A stretch of 64,000 nucleotides of DNA from Chryseobacterium cheonjiense (GCF_012927265.1 NZ_JABBGF010000001.1:742502-806501), one strand, 5' to 3'. Shown: positions 1 through 8,933, counted from the first letter of the stretch. Made by a program: numbers and translations. The notes: generated from the sequence alone by a model not told the origin.

Positions 1-1
1 A

Positions 2-1159
2 AAGATCAATCAGCCTAAAGAAAAAGTAGAAAAGGCAATCAAAGAAGCAGATCCCAATATTTTTGATAATGGCTTCTTCAAATCTTCCGTTTCCAGCTAC
101 GGGATCGATAACAGGCTGGGAGGGAATTATAAATTCGTTTATGATTACTTCGGGCATAAAACAAGTCTTCAGAAAAGAGATTTTATAGGATACAGAGACT
201 TATTTTTCTATATTTCCGGTATCTTGGAACCTTTTCTTAATCCGCAGCAGATCAAAGATTGGGGAATCAACAAACCTTCCGGAATTATATTGTACGGTCC
301 ACCAGGAAGCGGGAAAATTTTCTGGGCTACCAAAATCGCAGAAATTATCGGTTATCAATTCAAAGAAGTTAAAAAGCATTATCTCGGAACCTCCTTTGTA
401 GACGGAAACCAGACCAATTTTAATGATTTTCTCGTTGCCATGATGAAAGAAGAAAAAGTATTGCTTTTTCTGGAAGATTTTGATAATATTATGATGGCCA
501 GAAAAGCTGAAAACAATGTGGCTTCCTGCAATCTTGAAACCCAGGAAATCATTTTACATTATATTTCAAAATTTGAGCAGGAAGAACTGCTGATGGTTGG
601 TTCTGCCAATTCCGTTTCAGAAATAGACGAAGAAATCCTGGCTCCCGGAAGATTTGACGTCATGATTCCTGTTTTTCCGCCTAACCATGCAGAAAGATCA
701 GAAATAATCCTTTATGCGATGACCAAAAATCTGGAAAGTGATTCTCTTTTGTTTAAAATTTTAAAAAATAATAAAGCCGATAAAATTCCTTTCTGGCACG
801 AAATCTCTTCCCAGATGAAGGTTTTCAGCAATACCATGCTGATTGATTTTACACAAAGTCTTAAGAAAAGAATTAAAAATCTATATCAGAAAACCAGGAA
901 TGAAAATCTTAAGATCGATCAAACTCTCCTGAAAGCCGCTTTGCGCGATGCTGCAGGAAAACTGACGGAAGAATACCTGGACCAGATTGCCAGATTTTTA
1001 ACGGATGTGATCGTTAATAATTTTGACCAGTTTCAGAATAGGGCGAAAGATCTTAAAAAAGAGCTGGATTCTTACCGCGCTGTTGAAGAACCGAGAAGAA
1101 TTATCGGTTTCCCTCACAATGAGGAGGAAGATAAAACTCAAGGTGAAGACAAGAGATAA
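2..1159 (+). CDS. AAA family ATPase, N-terminus outside window
   Basis: The frame is open from the left edge, so the protein begins before the window; about 385 residues are visible. A P-loop GPPGSGK lies near 296-316 and is followed by Ile-Phe instead of the usual Thr/Ser. A Walker B-like stretch LLFLEDFD is near 458-484, with Glu-Asp where classical AAA proteins have Asp-Glu. A sensor-1-like GSAN and an APGRFD segment (usually RPGRFD) follow, which places it in the classical AAA group. The C-terminal third is helical and charged, with no recognised domain. The function is unknown. A TTG at 224 is internal and not a start. The gene ends 39 bp before prfB. Confidence 0.8.
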   Translation, partial: KINQPKEKVEKAIKEADPNIFDNGFFKSSVSSYGIDNRLGGNYKFVYDYFGHKTSLQKRDFIGYRDLFFYISGILEPFLNPQQIKDWGINKPSGIILYGPPGSGKIFWATKIAEIIGYQFKEVKKHYLGTSFVDGNQTNFNDFLVAMMKEEKVLLFLEDFDNIMMARKAENNVASCNLETQEIILHYISKFEQEELLMVGSANSVSEIDEEILAPGRFDVMIPVFPPNHAERSEIILYAMTKNLESDSLLFKILKNNKADKIPFWHEISSQMKVFSNTMLIDFTQSLKKRIKNLYQKTRNENLKIDQTLLKAALRDAAGKLTEEYLDQIARFLTDVIVNNFDQFQNRAKDLKKELDSYRAVEEPRRIIGFPHNEEEDKTQGEDKR

Positions 1160-1176
1160 AAGGAATAAAAATTTCT

Positions 1177-1184
1177 TATTTTTG
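1177..1184 (+). promoter_or_regulatory. prfB promoter -7 element
   Basis: TAttTTTG matches the Bacteroidota -7 consensus TAnnTTTG and lies 14 nt before the GTG start of prfB. No TTG is present at the expected -33 spacing, so it may be weak. Confidence 0.45.
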
Positions 1185-1198
1185 CAAAAATAAAAATC

Positions 1199-2311
1199 GT
1201 GATAAACAACGAGCAGATAAAAGAAATTCAGTCAAGAATCGACGACCTCCATAAATATCTTCAGATCGACAAAAAGAAGATTGAAATAGCGAATGATGAT
1301 GAGAAGACCGCAGCCCCGGAATTTTGGGACAACCCAAAAGAAGCTGAAGCATTCCTGAAACAGCTCCGTTCCAAGAAAAAATGGGTAGAAGCCTACGAAG
1401 AAATCCATACCCAGTTTGAAGACATTCAGGTACTGATGGATTTTGCCAAAGAAGATCCTGATTCTGAAAAAGAGCTTGATGAAAACTTTCCTCAATTGGT
1501 AGAGAAGATCGAAGATCTTGAATTTAAAAACATGCTTTCTAATGAAGGCGACGAACTTTCTGCCGTATTGCAGATAACGGCCGGAGCCGGAGGAACCGAA
1601 AGCTGCGACTGGGCTTCCATGCTGATGAGAATGTATACCATGTGGGCGGAAAAGCAGGGTTATAAAATCCGCGAACTCAACTATCAGGGAGGTGATGTTG
1701 CGGGTGTAAAAACCGTAACGCTTGAAATTGACGGGGAATTTGCATTCGGATATCTTCGGGGCGAAAACGGTGTTCACAGGCTGGTAAGAATTTCACCTTT
1801 TGATTCCAATGCCAAAAGACATACAAGTTTTGTTTCGGTGTATGTTTATCCTTTAGTAGATGATACGATCGAAATCAACATCAATCCTGCCGATATTTCC
1901 TTTGAAACGATGAGGTCTTCCGGAGCGGGAGGGCAGAATGTCAACAAGGTGGAAACAGCTGTTCGTTTACGTCACGCGCCGACAGGAATTATCATTGAAA
2001 ACTCCGAATCCCGTTCACAGCTTCAGAATAAGGAGAAAGCAATGCAGTTGCTTCGTTCCAGATTATATGAAATGGAGCTCGAAGAAAGAATGAAGGCCAG
2101 AAATGAAATTGAAGCCAACAAAATGAAAATCGAGTGGGGAAGCCAGATCCGAAATTACGTAATGCACCCTTATAAACTGGTAAAAGATGTACGTTCTGGA
2201 TATGAAACTTCAGATGTGGATTCTGTCATGAACGGAAATCTCACCCCATTCCTGAAAGCATTTCTCATGGCCGATGGAACCGCGGTTTCAGACGATGATA
2301 TGGACTTATAA
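1199..2311 (+). CDS. prfB: Peptide chain release factor 2
   Basis: RF2 ends translation at UGA and UAA codons by triggering peptidyl-tRNA hydrolysis on the ribosome. The 370-residue product has an N-terminal helical domain, the GGQ loop in [14 protein letters not shown] that contacts the peptidyl-transferase centre, and the usual C-terminal tail; the length fits the family. The start is GTG at 1199: the nearest upstream in-frame stop is at 1166 and no ATG or TTG lies between. Many bacterial prfB genes carry an in-frame UGA with a +1 frameshift near codon 25. Here that region reads Tyr-Leu-Gln-Ile-Asp without a stop, so the gene is translated straight through. Confidence 0.96.
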   Translation: MINNEQIKEIQSRIDDLHKYLQIDKKKIEIANDDEKTAAPEFWDNPKEAEAFLKQLRSKKKWVEAYEEIHTQFEDIQVLMDFAKEDPDSEKELDENFPQLVEKIEDLEFKNMLSNEGDELSAVLQITAGAGGTESCDWASMLMRMYTMWAEKQGYKIRELNYQGGDVAGVKTVTLEIDGEFAFGYLRGENGVHRLVRISPFDSNAKRHTSFVSVYVYPLVDDTIEININPADISFETMRSSGAGGQNVNKVETAVRLRHAPTGIIIENSESRSQLQNKEKAMQLLRSRLYEMELEERMKARNEIEANKMKIEWGSQIRNYVMHPYKLVKDVRSGYETSDVDSVMNGNLTPFLKAFLMADGTAVSDDDMDL

Positions 2312-2372
2312 AACTGATGTTTAATTTTCGTTAAAATCTTATAATAAATTTCGGAATGACGTTTATTAATCC

Positions 2373-2380
2373 TATTTTTG
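2373..2380 (+). promoter_or_regulatory. dedA promoter -7 element
   Basis: TAttTTTG, 16 nt before the ATG of the DedA gene. No TTG at -33. Confidence 0.4.
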
Positions 2381-2396
2381 TTACTTATCAAAACGT

Positions 2397-3104
2397 ATGG
2401 AAGATTTCAATAGTTGGAAAGATTTATTAAATCCTGAGTTTTATATCAAACTTGGCGGATTTTGGCTTATTCTGTTTATTATTTTTGCTGAAACAGGTCT
2501 TTTTGTAGGCTTTTTCCTTCCGGGAGACTCGCTTCTTTTTGTTTCAGGAATTTATTCCATTGACATTATAAGCGCAACTTTCGGATCTACGGGAAGTGAC
2601 TTCTTAGATACGTTTATCCTGGCCTCTGCTGTGGCATTGGCGGCTATTATCGGAAATGAAGTAGGATATTATTTTGGAAGAAAAGCAGGCTCTACCTTAT
2701 ACAAAAAGCAGGATACCTGGTTATTTAAAAAGAAATACCTGTACCAGGCGCACGATTTTTTTGAAAAGAACGGAGCACTGGCAATCATTATGGCAAGATT
2801 CCTGCCGGTCGTAAGGACATTTACACCCATTGTAGCCGGAATCGTAAAAATGGACAAAAAAGATTTCTTAAGAGATAATATTATCGGAGCTGTTTTGTGG
2901 TCTTTCTTATTGATTTTCGCAGGGCATTATCTTGATAAACTATTCATCGATCAATTCGGGATCGACCTTAAGAAGAAACTCGAACTCATTATTATCGTTA
3001 TTGTTCTGATTACAACAGTTCCGGTAATTATCAAATTTTTATTCGGGAAAAAAGAGGATTTTTCGAAATATGAAAATCATAAATTTGACGAAGACGAAGA
3101 ATAA
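2397..3104 (+). CDS. DedA/VTT family membrane protein
   Basis: A 235-residue polytopic inner-membrane protein of the DedA (SNARE-associated/VTT) family. Diagnostic parts are GFFLPGDSLL near residues 38-47, GNEVGYYFGRKAG near 85-97, and the FEKNGALAIIMARFLPVVR segment with the conserved Arg-Phe-x-Pro motif. DedA proteins act in membrane homeostasis and several are undecaprenyl-phosphate or lipid flippases. No substrate can be assigned from sequence alone. The tail is charged and cytoplasmic. The gene is followed by a small hairpin terminator. Confidence 0.92.
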   Translation: MEDFNSWKDLLNPEFYIKLGGFWLILFIIFAETGLFVGFFLPGDSLLFVSGIYSIDIISATFGSTGSDFLDTFILASAVALAAIIGNEVGYYFGRKAGSTLYKKQDTWLFKKKYLYQAHDFFEKNGALAIIMARFLPVVRTFTPIVAGIVKMDKKDFLRDNIIGAVLWSFLLIFAGHYLDKLFIDQFGIDLKKKLELIIIVIVLITTVPVIIKFLFGKKEDFSKYENHKFDEDEE

Positions 3105-3141
3105 ATTCATTAAAATTAAATAATACAAGATTAAATAATAC

Positions 3142-3168
3142 AAGCCTGCTGAAAGAGCGGGCTTTTTT
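3142..3168 (+). terminator. Rho-independent terminator after dedA
   Basis: AAGCCTGCT pairs with AGCGGGCTT (one G-T pair) around loop gaaag, followed by a T run. Confidence 0.75.
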
Positions 3169-3281
3169 ATGCAATATATTTAAAAATCTAAAAGCCTGCA
3201 AAAATGCAATTTCAAAACACAATCTTCCGTTGTCGTCAACAAGCAACCATCAATTATCAATCATCATTTATTACTCATCAC

Positions 3282-4151
3282 TCATGATCTTATCCATTCC
3301 CTGATATTCGGATAAATAATGCTGTTCCTTTTTTTCTTATTAAAAAACCTGGGAGCGTGCCCCGTATTTTTCATAAAGATAAGTTTGTGCGGAATGTTTC
3401 GTGCTGTTAATACCGAATCTAACGTCAATCCCTGTTGCTTATTCACCAAAAAATCCTGATTTCCCTGAAATATCAGCGTGGGGACATTGGAAACATTGGC
3501 TATAGGACTTGCTTTTCTGAATTCCTCCGACATATTTTTCCTGTGAAATTTGGTGCCTACTACATTCTGAACAGTCGGCGATGAATATTTTGAATAAAAT
3601 GAGTTTAAATATTCCGGGGAGTAAAAATCGGTGGGGGCGCTCATAGAGATAATCTTTTTAATCCGTTCAGGATTCTGATATCCGTAGAGCAAAGCAAGAT
3701 GTCCGCCTGCACTTTCGCCTAAGAGAATATAATTGTCGGGTTGCAGCTCGGCCTTATGTGCCAATTCGTTGAATTTTGCAATTACAGCATTAATATCTTC
3801 CAGCTGTTCCCGGTAGGTGATTTTTTTTGATTTTGAAACCAGCCGGTAATTCATATTAATGCTCGGAATGTTGTAGTTAAAAAGCATTTTCTGAATGTGG
3901 ATCATATGCTCTTTTTTTCCATATTTCCATGCGCCGCCATGAACGAGCAAAACCACAGGAGCATCCTGAGGATAATCCGAAGGAAGAAAAATATCCATTT
4001 TCTGCCTTTTATGTTCACCGTATTTAAGATTGTATATTTTCTGTTCGTTATTCGTTCCCACCCAGACTCTGAATTTTGTATTGCACGATTGGAATACAAA
4101 GCTGATTAATCCCAGAACGAAAAAATGATACTTTAAAATCAGCTTTTTCAT
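3282..4151 (-). CDS. Lipoprotein alpha/beta hydrolase (esterase/lipase-like)
   Basis: A 289-residue secreted hydrolase. The N-terminus is a lipoprotein signal ending in a FQSC lipobox, so the enzyme is probably membrane anchored outside the cytoplasm. The oxyanion motif HGGAW is near residue 70 and the nucleophile elbow GESAGGH near 144. A GNQDFLV segment supplies the probable catalytic Asp and NTGHAP the His. This is the HGG-type carboxylesterase pattern of the hormone-sensitive-lipase/BD-FAE group. The natural substrate is unknown. It is a single gene, convergent with dedA. Confidence 0.88.
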   Translation of the reverse strand: MKKLILKYHFFVLGLISFVFQSCNTKFRVWVGTNNEQKIYNLKYGEHKRQKMDIFLPSDYPQDAPVVLLVHGGAWKYGKKEHMIHIQKMLFNYNIPSINMNYRLVSKSKKITYREQLEDINAVIAKFNELAHKAELQPDNYILLGESAGGHLALLYGYQNPERIKKIISMSAPTDFYSPEYLNSFYSKYSSPTVQNVVGTKFHRKNMSEEFRKASPIANVSNVPTLIFQGNQDFLVNKQQGLTLDSVLTARNIPHKLIFMKNTGHAPRFFNKKKRNSIIYPNIREWIRS

Positions 4152-4174
4152 AAATTAAAGGTACATAAAAATTA

Positions 4175-4182
4175 CAAAAATA
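4175..4182 (-). promoter_or_regulatory. Esterase promoter -7 element
   Basis: Minus-strand TATTTTTG, 23 nt upstream of the esterase start codon. No TTG at -33. Confidence 0.35.
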
Positions 4183-4372
4183 ATATCCGTACGGGATTTA
4201 AACTACATCACTATTTTCTTTTGCATGGAAGTTGATAATGTAAGAATGTTGATTTGATCTTGCGATTGGCTAAGTACCTTTTAAAATGTTCACAATCAAT
4301 TTTATTAAAATTAAATGATAGTAATTCTTTCTAAAAGGCGAATTCATCATAGAGTAAGTCAAATTAAATAAT

Positions 4373-4380
4373 TATTTTTG
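4373..4380 (+). promoter_or_regulatory. DUF808 gene promoter -7 element
   Basis: TAttTTTG, 31 nt before the ATG at 4412. No TTG at -33. Confidence 0.4.
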
Positions 4381-4411
4381 TTTAACAATTATTAAAAAAA
4401 TATTAAAATAT

Positions 4412-5302
4412 ATGGCATCTGGCTTTTTTGCAATTTTGGATGATATCGCAGCACTGATGGATGATGTAGCGGTGACGAGTAAAATTGCAACTCAAAAAAC
4501 AGCAGGAATCCTCGGGGATGACCTTGCGGTAAACGCTGAAAAGGCAACCGGCTTTCTTTCGTCACGCGAACTTCCGGTATTGTGGGCAATCACCAAAGGC
4601 TCTTTCCTTAATAAACTGATTATTCTTCCCATTGTATTTTTGCTGAATTGGCTGTATGCTCCGGCGATTAATTATGTTCTGATTCTGGGAGGACTGTATC
4701 TTTCCTTTGAAGGAATGGAAAAAATTATTGAATTTTTATTTCACCGCGACAAAAAAGGTCATGACGTAAAAGAAGAGATGGAAGATACAAAAGGGCAGAG
4801 CCCAGAAGAAATTGAAAAATCCAAAATAAAATCAGCCATTACCACAGACTTTATTTTATCCATTGAGATCGTTATCATTGCGCTCGGAACAGTATTGGAA
4901 GAGAGCCATCCTTTCATTACCCAGATTCTGGTCACCAGTCTGGTAGCATTTATCGCAACCGTAGGCGTATACGGAATTGTTGCGTTAATCGTAAGAATGG
5001 ACGATGCCGGATTCAAATTGATCAAGAAAAGCAATGATAAAGGATTCTTTGGAAAGCTCGGTCATCTTTTGGTAAAAGCGTTACCGATCGTCATCAAAGC
5101 ATTGGGAATCATCGGTACCATCGCTCTGATTCTTGTTGCGGGAGGTATTTTTGTCCACAGAATCGATTATTTTCATCACCTGTTTCCAACCTGGCCTTCT
5201 ATTCTGAAAGAACTTGTCTTTGGTTTAAGTGGCGGATTGCTTGCGGTAGCTCTTTTTACAGCTGGTAAGGGGATTTATTCGCTGGCTTTTAAAAGGAATT
5301 AA
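4412..5302 (+). CDS. DUF808 family membrane protein (YedI-like)
   Basis: A 296-residue protein whose N-terminus (MASGFFAILDDIAALMDDVA) is the hallmark of the DUF808 family, represented by E. coli YedI. Several hydrophobic segments, near residues 65-95, 145-195 and 220-290, make it an integral membrane protein. A charged stretch around 105-135 is probably cytoplasmic. The family has no established biochemical function. It is a single gene ending just before a very stable hairpin. Confidence 0.9.
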   Translation: MASGFFAILDDIAALMDDVAVTSKIATQKTAGILGDDLAVNAEKATGFLSSRELPVLWAITKGSFLNKLIILPIVFLLNWLYAPAINYVLILGGLYLSFEGMEKIIEFLFHRDKKGHDVKEEMEDTKGQSPEEIEKSKIKSAITTDFILSIEIVIIALGTVLEESHPFITQILVTSLVAFIATVGVYGIVALIVRMDDAGFKLIKKSNDKGFFGKLGHLLVKALPIVIKALGIIGTIALILVAGGIFVHRIDYFHHLFPTWPSILKELVFGLSGGLLAVALFTAGKGIYSLAFKRN

Positions 5303-5319
5303 TTTATTTTTATAAATCA

Positions 5320-5366
5320 TTTAGTTTCGGGGGGCGGCTTCGAAGAAGCCGCCCCCCGAAACTAAA
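5320..5366 (+). terminator. Perfect GC-rich 22-bp hairpin with GAA loop
   Basis: The 22-bp arms at 5320-5341 and 5345-5366 pair perfectly around loop GAA at 5342-5344. It separates the convergent DUF808 and dnaJ genes and can fold from either strand. Confidence 0.75.
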
Positions 5367-5390
5367 AAAGAGGCTTTAAAGCCTCTTTTT
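5365..5390 (-). terminator. Bidirectional terminator palindrome at dnaJ 3' end
   Basis: A perfect 26-bp palindrome centred on GGCTTTAAAGCC with flanking A and T runs, 4 bp from the dnaJ stop codon. It abuts the larger hairpin. Confidence 0.75.
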
Positions 5391-5393
5391 ATA

Positions 5394-6509
5394 TTAATTG
5401 AATAAGTCTTTCACTTTATCAAAAAAAGTTTTTTCTTTTCCGGATGGTTCTGCAATCATTTCACCGCTGTCCATCTGTTTTTCAAAGAAGTCTTTCTGTT
5501 CTTTTGTCAGCTTCTGTGGTGTCCATACGTTGATATGGATAAACATATCACCCTTTCCATAGCTGTCAATGCTTGGTAGACCTTTGCCTGCCAGTCTCAG
5601 GATTTTGCCTGACTGTGTTCCGGCATCGATAGTGATCTTCACTTTTCCGCCAACGGTCGGTACTTCTTTTTTTGTTCCCAGAGCTGCTTCAGCAAAAGAA
5701 ATATAAAGTTCCTGGTGAAGATTGTCTCCTTCTCTCTTGATAGTTTTATCAATTTCCTCTTCAATGATTACCAGAAGATCTCCCGGAATACCGCCAAAAG
5801 GCGCATCATTTCCTTTTCCTCTTACATTAAGCTGAATGCCGTCTCTTGCTCCGGCAGGAATATTGATCGTAACTTCCTCTTCATCTTTAACAAGACCCTG
5901 TGTATTAGCTCCGGCAGGAATTTTATCGGCAACTTTCCCGATTCCCTGACAGGTTCCGCAGGTAGTCTGCGTCTGCATCTGCCCGAACATCGTATTCATA
6001 ACTTTCAGCTGAACTCCTGAACCTCCGCAGGTAGGACACGTTTTTGAAGTCGCCCCTTCAGCTAACTTCATTTTTTTTACCTTGATGGTCTTCTGTGTTC
6101 CATTTACCATTTCATCAAGATTCAGCTTGATTCGGATTCGTAAATTGGAACCTTTCACCTGCTGACGTCCTCCGCCACCGCCAAATCCGCCGAAACCACC
6201 TCCGAAAATATCCCCAAACTGACTGAAAATATCTTCCATGTTCATTCCACCACCAAAGCCGCCGCCTCCAAAACCTCCGTTTCCGCCCACTCCTGCATGA
6301 CCGAACTGATCGTATCTCGCACGTTTCTGTTCGTCACTCAGCACTTCGTAAGCTTCAGCAGCCTCTTTGAACTTTTCTTCAGCCTCTTTGTCGCCCGGGT
6401 TTTTATCCGGGTGATATTTGATGGCCATTTTACGGTATGCTTTCTTTATCTCGTCGGCTGATGCAGATTTGCTGATCTCAAGAACCTCGTAATAATCTCT
6501 TTTTGACAT
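5394..6509 (-). CDS. dnaJ: Chaperone protein DnaJ
   Basis: Hsp40 co-chaperone that delivers unfolded clients to DnaK and stimulates its ATPase. The 371-residue protein has a J domain with HPDKNPGD near residues 33-40 and a long Gly/Phe-rich linker near 75-115. The zinc domain and the two C-terminal client-binding beta domains follow. The zinc domain is odd: only two CxxCxGxG motifs are present (CPTCGGSG and CGTCQGIG), whereas canonical DnaJ has four. The retained pair matches the inner zinc site (repeats 2 and 3); the outer pair is replaced by Lys/Gly-rich segments. It lies 103 bp after grpE on the same strand. Confidence 0.95.
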   Translation of the reverse strand: MSKRDYYEVLEISKSASADEIKKAYRKMAIKYHPDKNPGDKEAEEKFKEAAEAYEVLSDEQKRARYDQFGHAGVGGNGGFGGGGFGGGMNMEDIFSQFGDIFGGGFGGFGGGGGRQQVKGSNLRIRIKLNLDEMVNGTQKTIKVKKMKLAEGATSKTCPTCGGSGVQLKVMNTMFGQMQTQTTCGTCQGIGKVADKIPAGANTQGLVKDEEEVTINIPAGARDGIQLNVRGKGNDAPFGGIPGDLLVIIEEEIDKTIKREGDNLHQELYISFAEAALGTKKEVPTVGGKVKITIDAGTQSGKILRLAGKGLPSIDSYGKGDMFIHINVWTPQKLTKEQKDFFEKQMDSGEMIAEPSGKEKTFFDKVKDLFN

Positions 6510-6612
6510 CTCTTTTCTATAATTGATTATTGATAAATGATAATAGATATTTAAAATGGGTAAATAAATGAATATACATCAATTATCACTCATCATTTAT
6601 CATTCATAAATT

Positions 6613-7149
6613 TTAATTTCCTGTAACTACTTTTGCAAAACGGATCACTTTATCTCCTAAAGTATATCCTGTTTCAATCACATCTACAATTTTACCTTTA
6701 AGATCTTCCGATGGTGCAGGTATTTGAGTGATTGCTTCATGGAAGTCCACATTAAAGTTGTCTCCTGCATTTACCTCCATTGCTTTTAGTCCTTTTTCGG
6801 TCAGTTTACTTTTAAATTTATTGTAGATCAGTTCAACGCCCTGAAGATCCGAAGGATTACCGTTTTTGGCAATTTCCTTTAAAGCTCTCTCAAAATCATC
6901 CAGAACGCCCAGCATGGAAACCATCATATCCTGATTGGCATACTGGAAAAATTCCATTTTTTCCTTTGATGTTCTTTTTTTATAGTTTTCGAATTCAGCG
7001 TACAGTCTGATGTAACGGTCTTTTTCCTCTGCCAAAAGTTCCTCCGCAGAAGGTTTTGCTGTCACATTGTCTTCTGATGCCGCTTCATTCTGAATATTCG
7101 TTTCTTCCTGATTATTGATGCTTTCTTCGTTGATATCCTGATTTTCCAT
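6613..7149 (-). CDS. grpE: Nucleotide exchange factor GrpE
   Basis: GrpE opens the DnaK nucleotide pocket to release ADP. The 178-residue product has an acidic, Gln/Asn-rich N-terminus, a long coiled coil (around residues 35-80, with YAEFENYKKRT) and the C-terminal beta domain ending GYTLGDKVIRFAKVVTG, the family signature. It is upstream of dnaJ and probably cotranscribed. The intergenic DNA before it contains TGACA and TCTGCC/GGCAGA motifs that may regulate the pair. Confidence 0.95.
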   Translation of the reverse strand: MENQDINEESINNQEETNIQNEAASEDNVTAKPSAEELLAEEKDRYIRLYAEFENYKKRTSKEKMEFFQYANQDMMVSMLGVLDDFERALKEIAKNGNPSDLQGVELIYNKFKSKLTEKGLKAMEVNAGDNFNVDFHEAITQIPAPSEDLKGKIVDVIETGYTLGDKVIRFAKVVTGN

Positions 7150-7175
7150 AATTCAATATTTATTTGGGTTAGTAT

Positions 7176-7219
7176 TGACAAACATTCTGCCAAAGGGGAA
7201 AGGGTGACATTTAGGCAGA
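7176..7219 (-). promoter_or_regulatory. Possible heat-shock control region before grpE
   Basis: Contains the direct repeat TGACA (7176-7180 and 7205-7209) and the inverted pair TCTGCC (7186-7191) and GGCAGA (7214-7219), just upstream of grpE-dnaJ. No TAnnTTTG is visible here. The regulatory role is inferred only from position and symmetry. Confidence 0.3.
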
Positions 7220-7256
7220 TATTGTGATTTAAATTCACAACTCACCATTGACTTTT

Positions 7257-7385
7257 TTAGGAGCTTTTTCGCGCTATCCACTCATACTCCTCGCGCAGCC
7301 GCATGTTTTCACTGCCAACGCGTGCTGTGGGGTATCCGTTACTATCGCGGCTAGGACAGTAGGCTTGGTGACTTCGGGAGCCTCA
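7257..7385. repeat. Intergenic GC-richer element (family F)
   Basis: A block of clearly higher GC than its surroundings, with blocks such as GGAGC, CGCGCTATCC and ATCGCGGCTAGG. It lies in a 422-bp gene-free stretch (7150-7571). No convincing ORF runs through it. From memory it resembles a recurrent flavobacterial intergenic element of unknown function; only one copy is in this window, so repetition is not shown here. Confidence 0.35.
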
Positions 7386-7444
7386 ACCACTATTGAAATT
7401 GCAGTCTGTTTAAATCTATTATTTTAATAATTTAGTATAGCGAA

Positions 7445-7499
7445 ATTCCCCTGCTCTGGAGGGGTGAATTCGACCAATGAGAGAAGACGGGGTGGTTTA
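7445..7499 (+). repeat. Family A palindromic repeat, copy 1
   Basis: Starts ATTCCCCT, has a short imperfect hairpin to GGAGGGG, then GAATTCGACCAATGAGAGAAG and the end GACGGGGTGGTTT. It is a degenerate version of the copies beside the DUF559 gene at 45.7-46.6 kb. Confidence 0.7.
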
Positions 7500-7571
7500 A
7501 AATTAATTAAATAGAATGTTAATTGTAAAACTGAGAATTTTTAAATATAAAAAGTTCTTAACAAATTCACT

Positions 7572-8912
7572 TTAAACTCCTTCTCCGAAAAAAGTCTGAT
7601 ACAAAAGATAAACATTCAGGATTATAATAATAAAAGAAATAATCCAGACACAGATCTTTAAGAAAGGTTTATTCACAAACTCTCCCATTTTCGCTTTATC
7701 ACTGGTAAACATTACTAAAGGTACCACCGCAAAGCTCAGCTGCATGGATAATATAACCTGGCTCAGCACCAGAAGATCCGTAGTGCCCTGCTCACCATAC
7801 AGAATGGCTACAATCAGCGCCGGAATTACCGCTATTAACCTCGTGATAAGGCGCCGCAGCCAGGGTTTTAATTTAATATTCAGGAAACCTTCCATTACGA
7901 TTTGCCCGGCAAGAGTTCCCGTTAAGGTAGAATTCTGTCCCGAAGCCAATAAAGCAATCGCGAAAACAATGCTTGCCATCGAAGCTCCTAAAATAGGGGT
8001 CAGTAATTTGTAAGCATCATGAATATCCGCTACATCATGATTTCCCGAAATGTGGAAGGTGGCCGCTGCCAGGATGAGAATGGCTCCATTGATAAAAAAA
8101 GCCAGCATTAAGGAAAAAGTACTGTCCAGCGTGGCAAATTTTATGGCTTCTTTTTTTCCTTTGGCATTTCTCGGGTAATCTCTTGTCTGAACAATGCTGC
8201 TGTGTAAATATAAATTATGAGGCATTACCGTAGCTCCCAGAATTCCTATAGCAATATAAAGCATCGCAGGATTCTGAATAATTTCCGCTTTAGGGACAAG
8301 GCCTCCCAGAAGTTCGTTAATGGCAGGTTTTGAAATAACAAGTTCATAGATAAAACAAGCAAGAATAATGAAGATAAGCCCTCCTACAATACTTTCGATC
8401 CAACGGAATCCTTTTGATTGAAGCAGGAGGATTATCAGTACATCGACAGTTGTTATTACAATCCCCCAGGTAAGAGGAATTTCAAAAAGAAGATTAAGTG
8501 CAATAGCCGAGCCTATCACTTCTGCGAGGTCACACGCTGCAATAGCAATTTCGCAGAATATCCATAATATGAAATTAGTGGTAGGACCGAAGTGGTCCCT
8601 GCATGCCTGAGCAAGATCTCTCTCTGCAACAACACCCAATTTCACCGATAAATGCTGCAAAACCATTGCAAAAATATTTGAAATCAGAATCACCGAAAGA
8701 AGGGTATATCCAAACTGCGCTCCTCCCGCAATATCGGTTGCCCAGTTTCCAGGATCCATATATCCAACTGCAACCATTAGCCCAGGACCCGCAAAAGCCA
8801 GGTATTTTCTCCAGAAACTTCCGTTTTGAGGAACTTTTACCGAAGAATAGACTTCAGACAATGAATTGGATGTTTTATCTCTACGCCAGGCGTTTTTTAA
8901 ATTCAGCTTCAT
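7572..8912 (-). CDS. mntH: Nramp family divalent metal transporter
   Basis: Proton-coupled importer of Mn2+ (and often Fe2+) in the inner membrane. The 446-residue protein has about eleven membrane segments. It carries the metal-binding DPGN motif in TM1 (GYMDPGNWATDIAGG near residues 51-65) and the MPHNLYLHSS motif in TM6, both characteristic of Nramp. It has its own promoter: a full TTG-N19-TAcaTTTG set lies just upstream and a palindrome overlaps the likely transcription start, suggesting metal-dependent repression. There is no adjacent mntR. Confidence 0.94.
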   Translation of the reverse strand: MKLNLKNAWRRDKTSNSLSEVYSSVKVPQNGSFWRKYLAFAGPGLMVAVGYMDPGNWATDIAGGAQFGYTLLSVILISNIFAMVLQHLSVKLGVVAERDLAQACRDHFGPTTNFILWIFCEIAIAACDLAEVIGSAIALNLLFEIPLTWGIVITTVDVLIILLLQSKGFRWIESIVGGLIFIILACFIYELVISKPAINELLGGLVPKAEIIQNPAMLYIAIGILGATVMPHNLYLHSSIVQTRDYPRNAKGKKEAIKFATLDSTFSLMLAFFINGAILILAAATFHISGNHDVADIHDAYKLLTPILGASMASIVFAIALLASGQNSTLTGTLAGQIVMEGFLNIKLKPWLRRLITRLIAVIPALIVAILYGEQGTTDLLVLSQVILSMQLSFAVVPLVMFTSDKAKMGEFVNKPFLKICVWIISFIIIILNVYLLYQTFFGEGV

Positions 8913-8915
8913 AAA

Positions 8916-8933
8916 TGTTAGGAATGACTAACA
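8916..8933. promoter_or_regulatory. Candidate metal-regulator operator of mntH
   Basis: The inverted repeat TGTTAG-N6-CTAACA lies 3 bp upstream of the mntH start and overlaps the end of the -7 element and the predicted start of transcription. TTAGG-type half sites resemble DtxR/MntR boxes. The regulator itself is inferred. Confidence 0.5.

Noticed and set aside
224..1159. TTG at 224 as start of the AAA ATPase
   Set aside because: The frame is open to the left edge and the residues before 224 look like protein sequence; the gene starts outside the window.
1199..1330. Programmed +1 frameshift in prfB
   Set aside because: No in-frame TGA or CTTTGAC motif is present at the expected place.
1232..1777. 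181-codon ORF on the minus strand opposite prfB
   Set aside because: Shadow of a strongly conserved gene; no signal, motif or context of its own.
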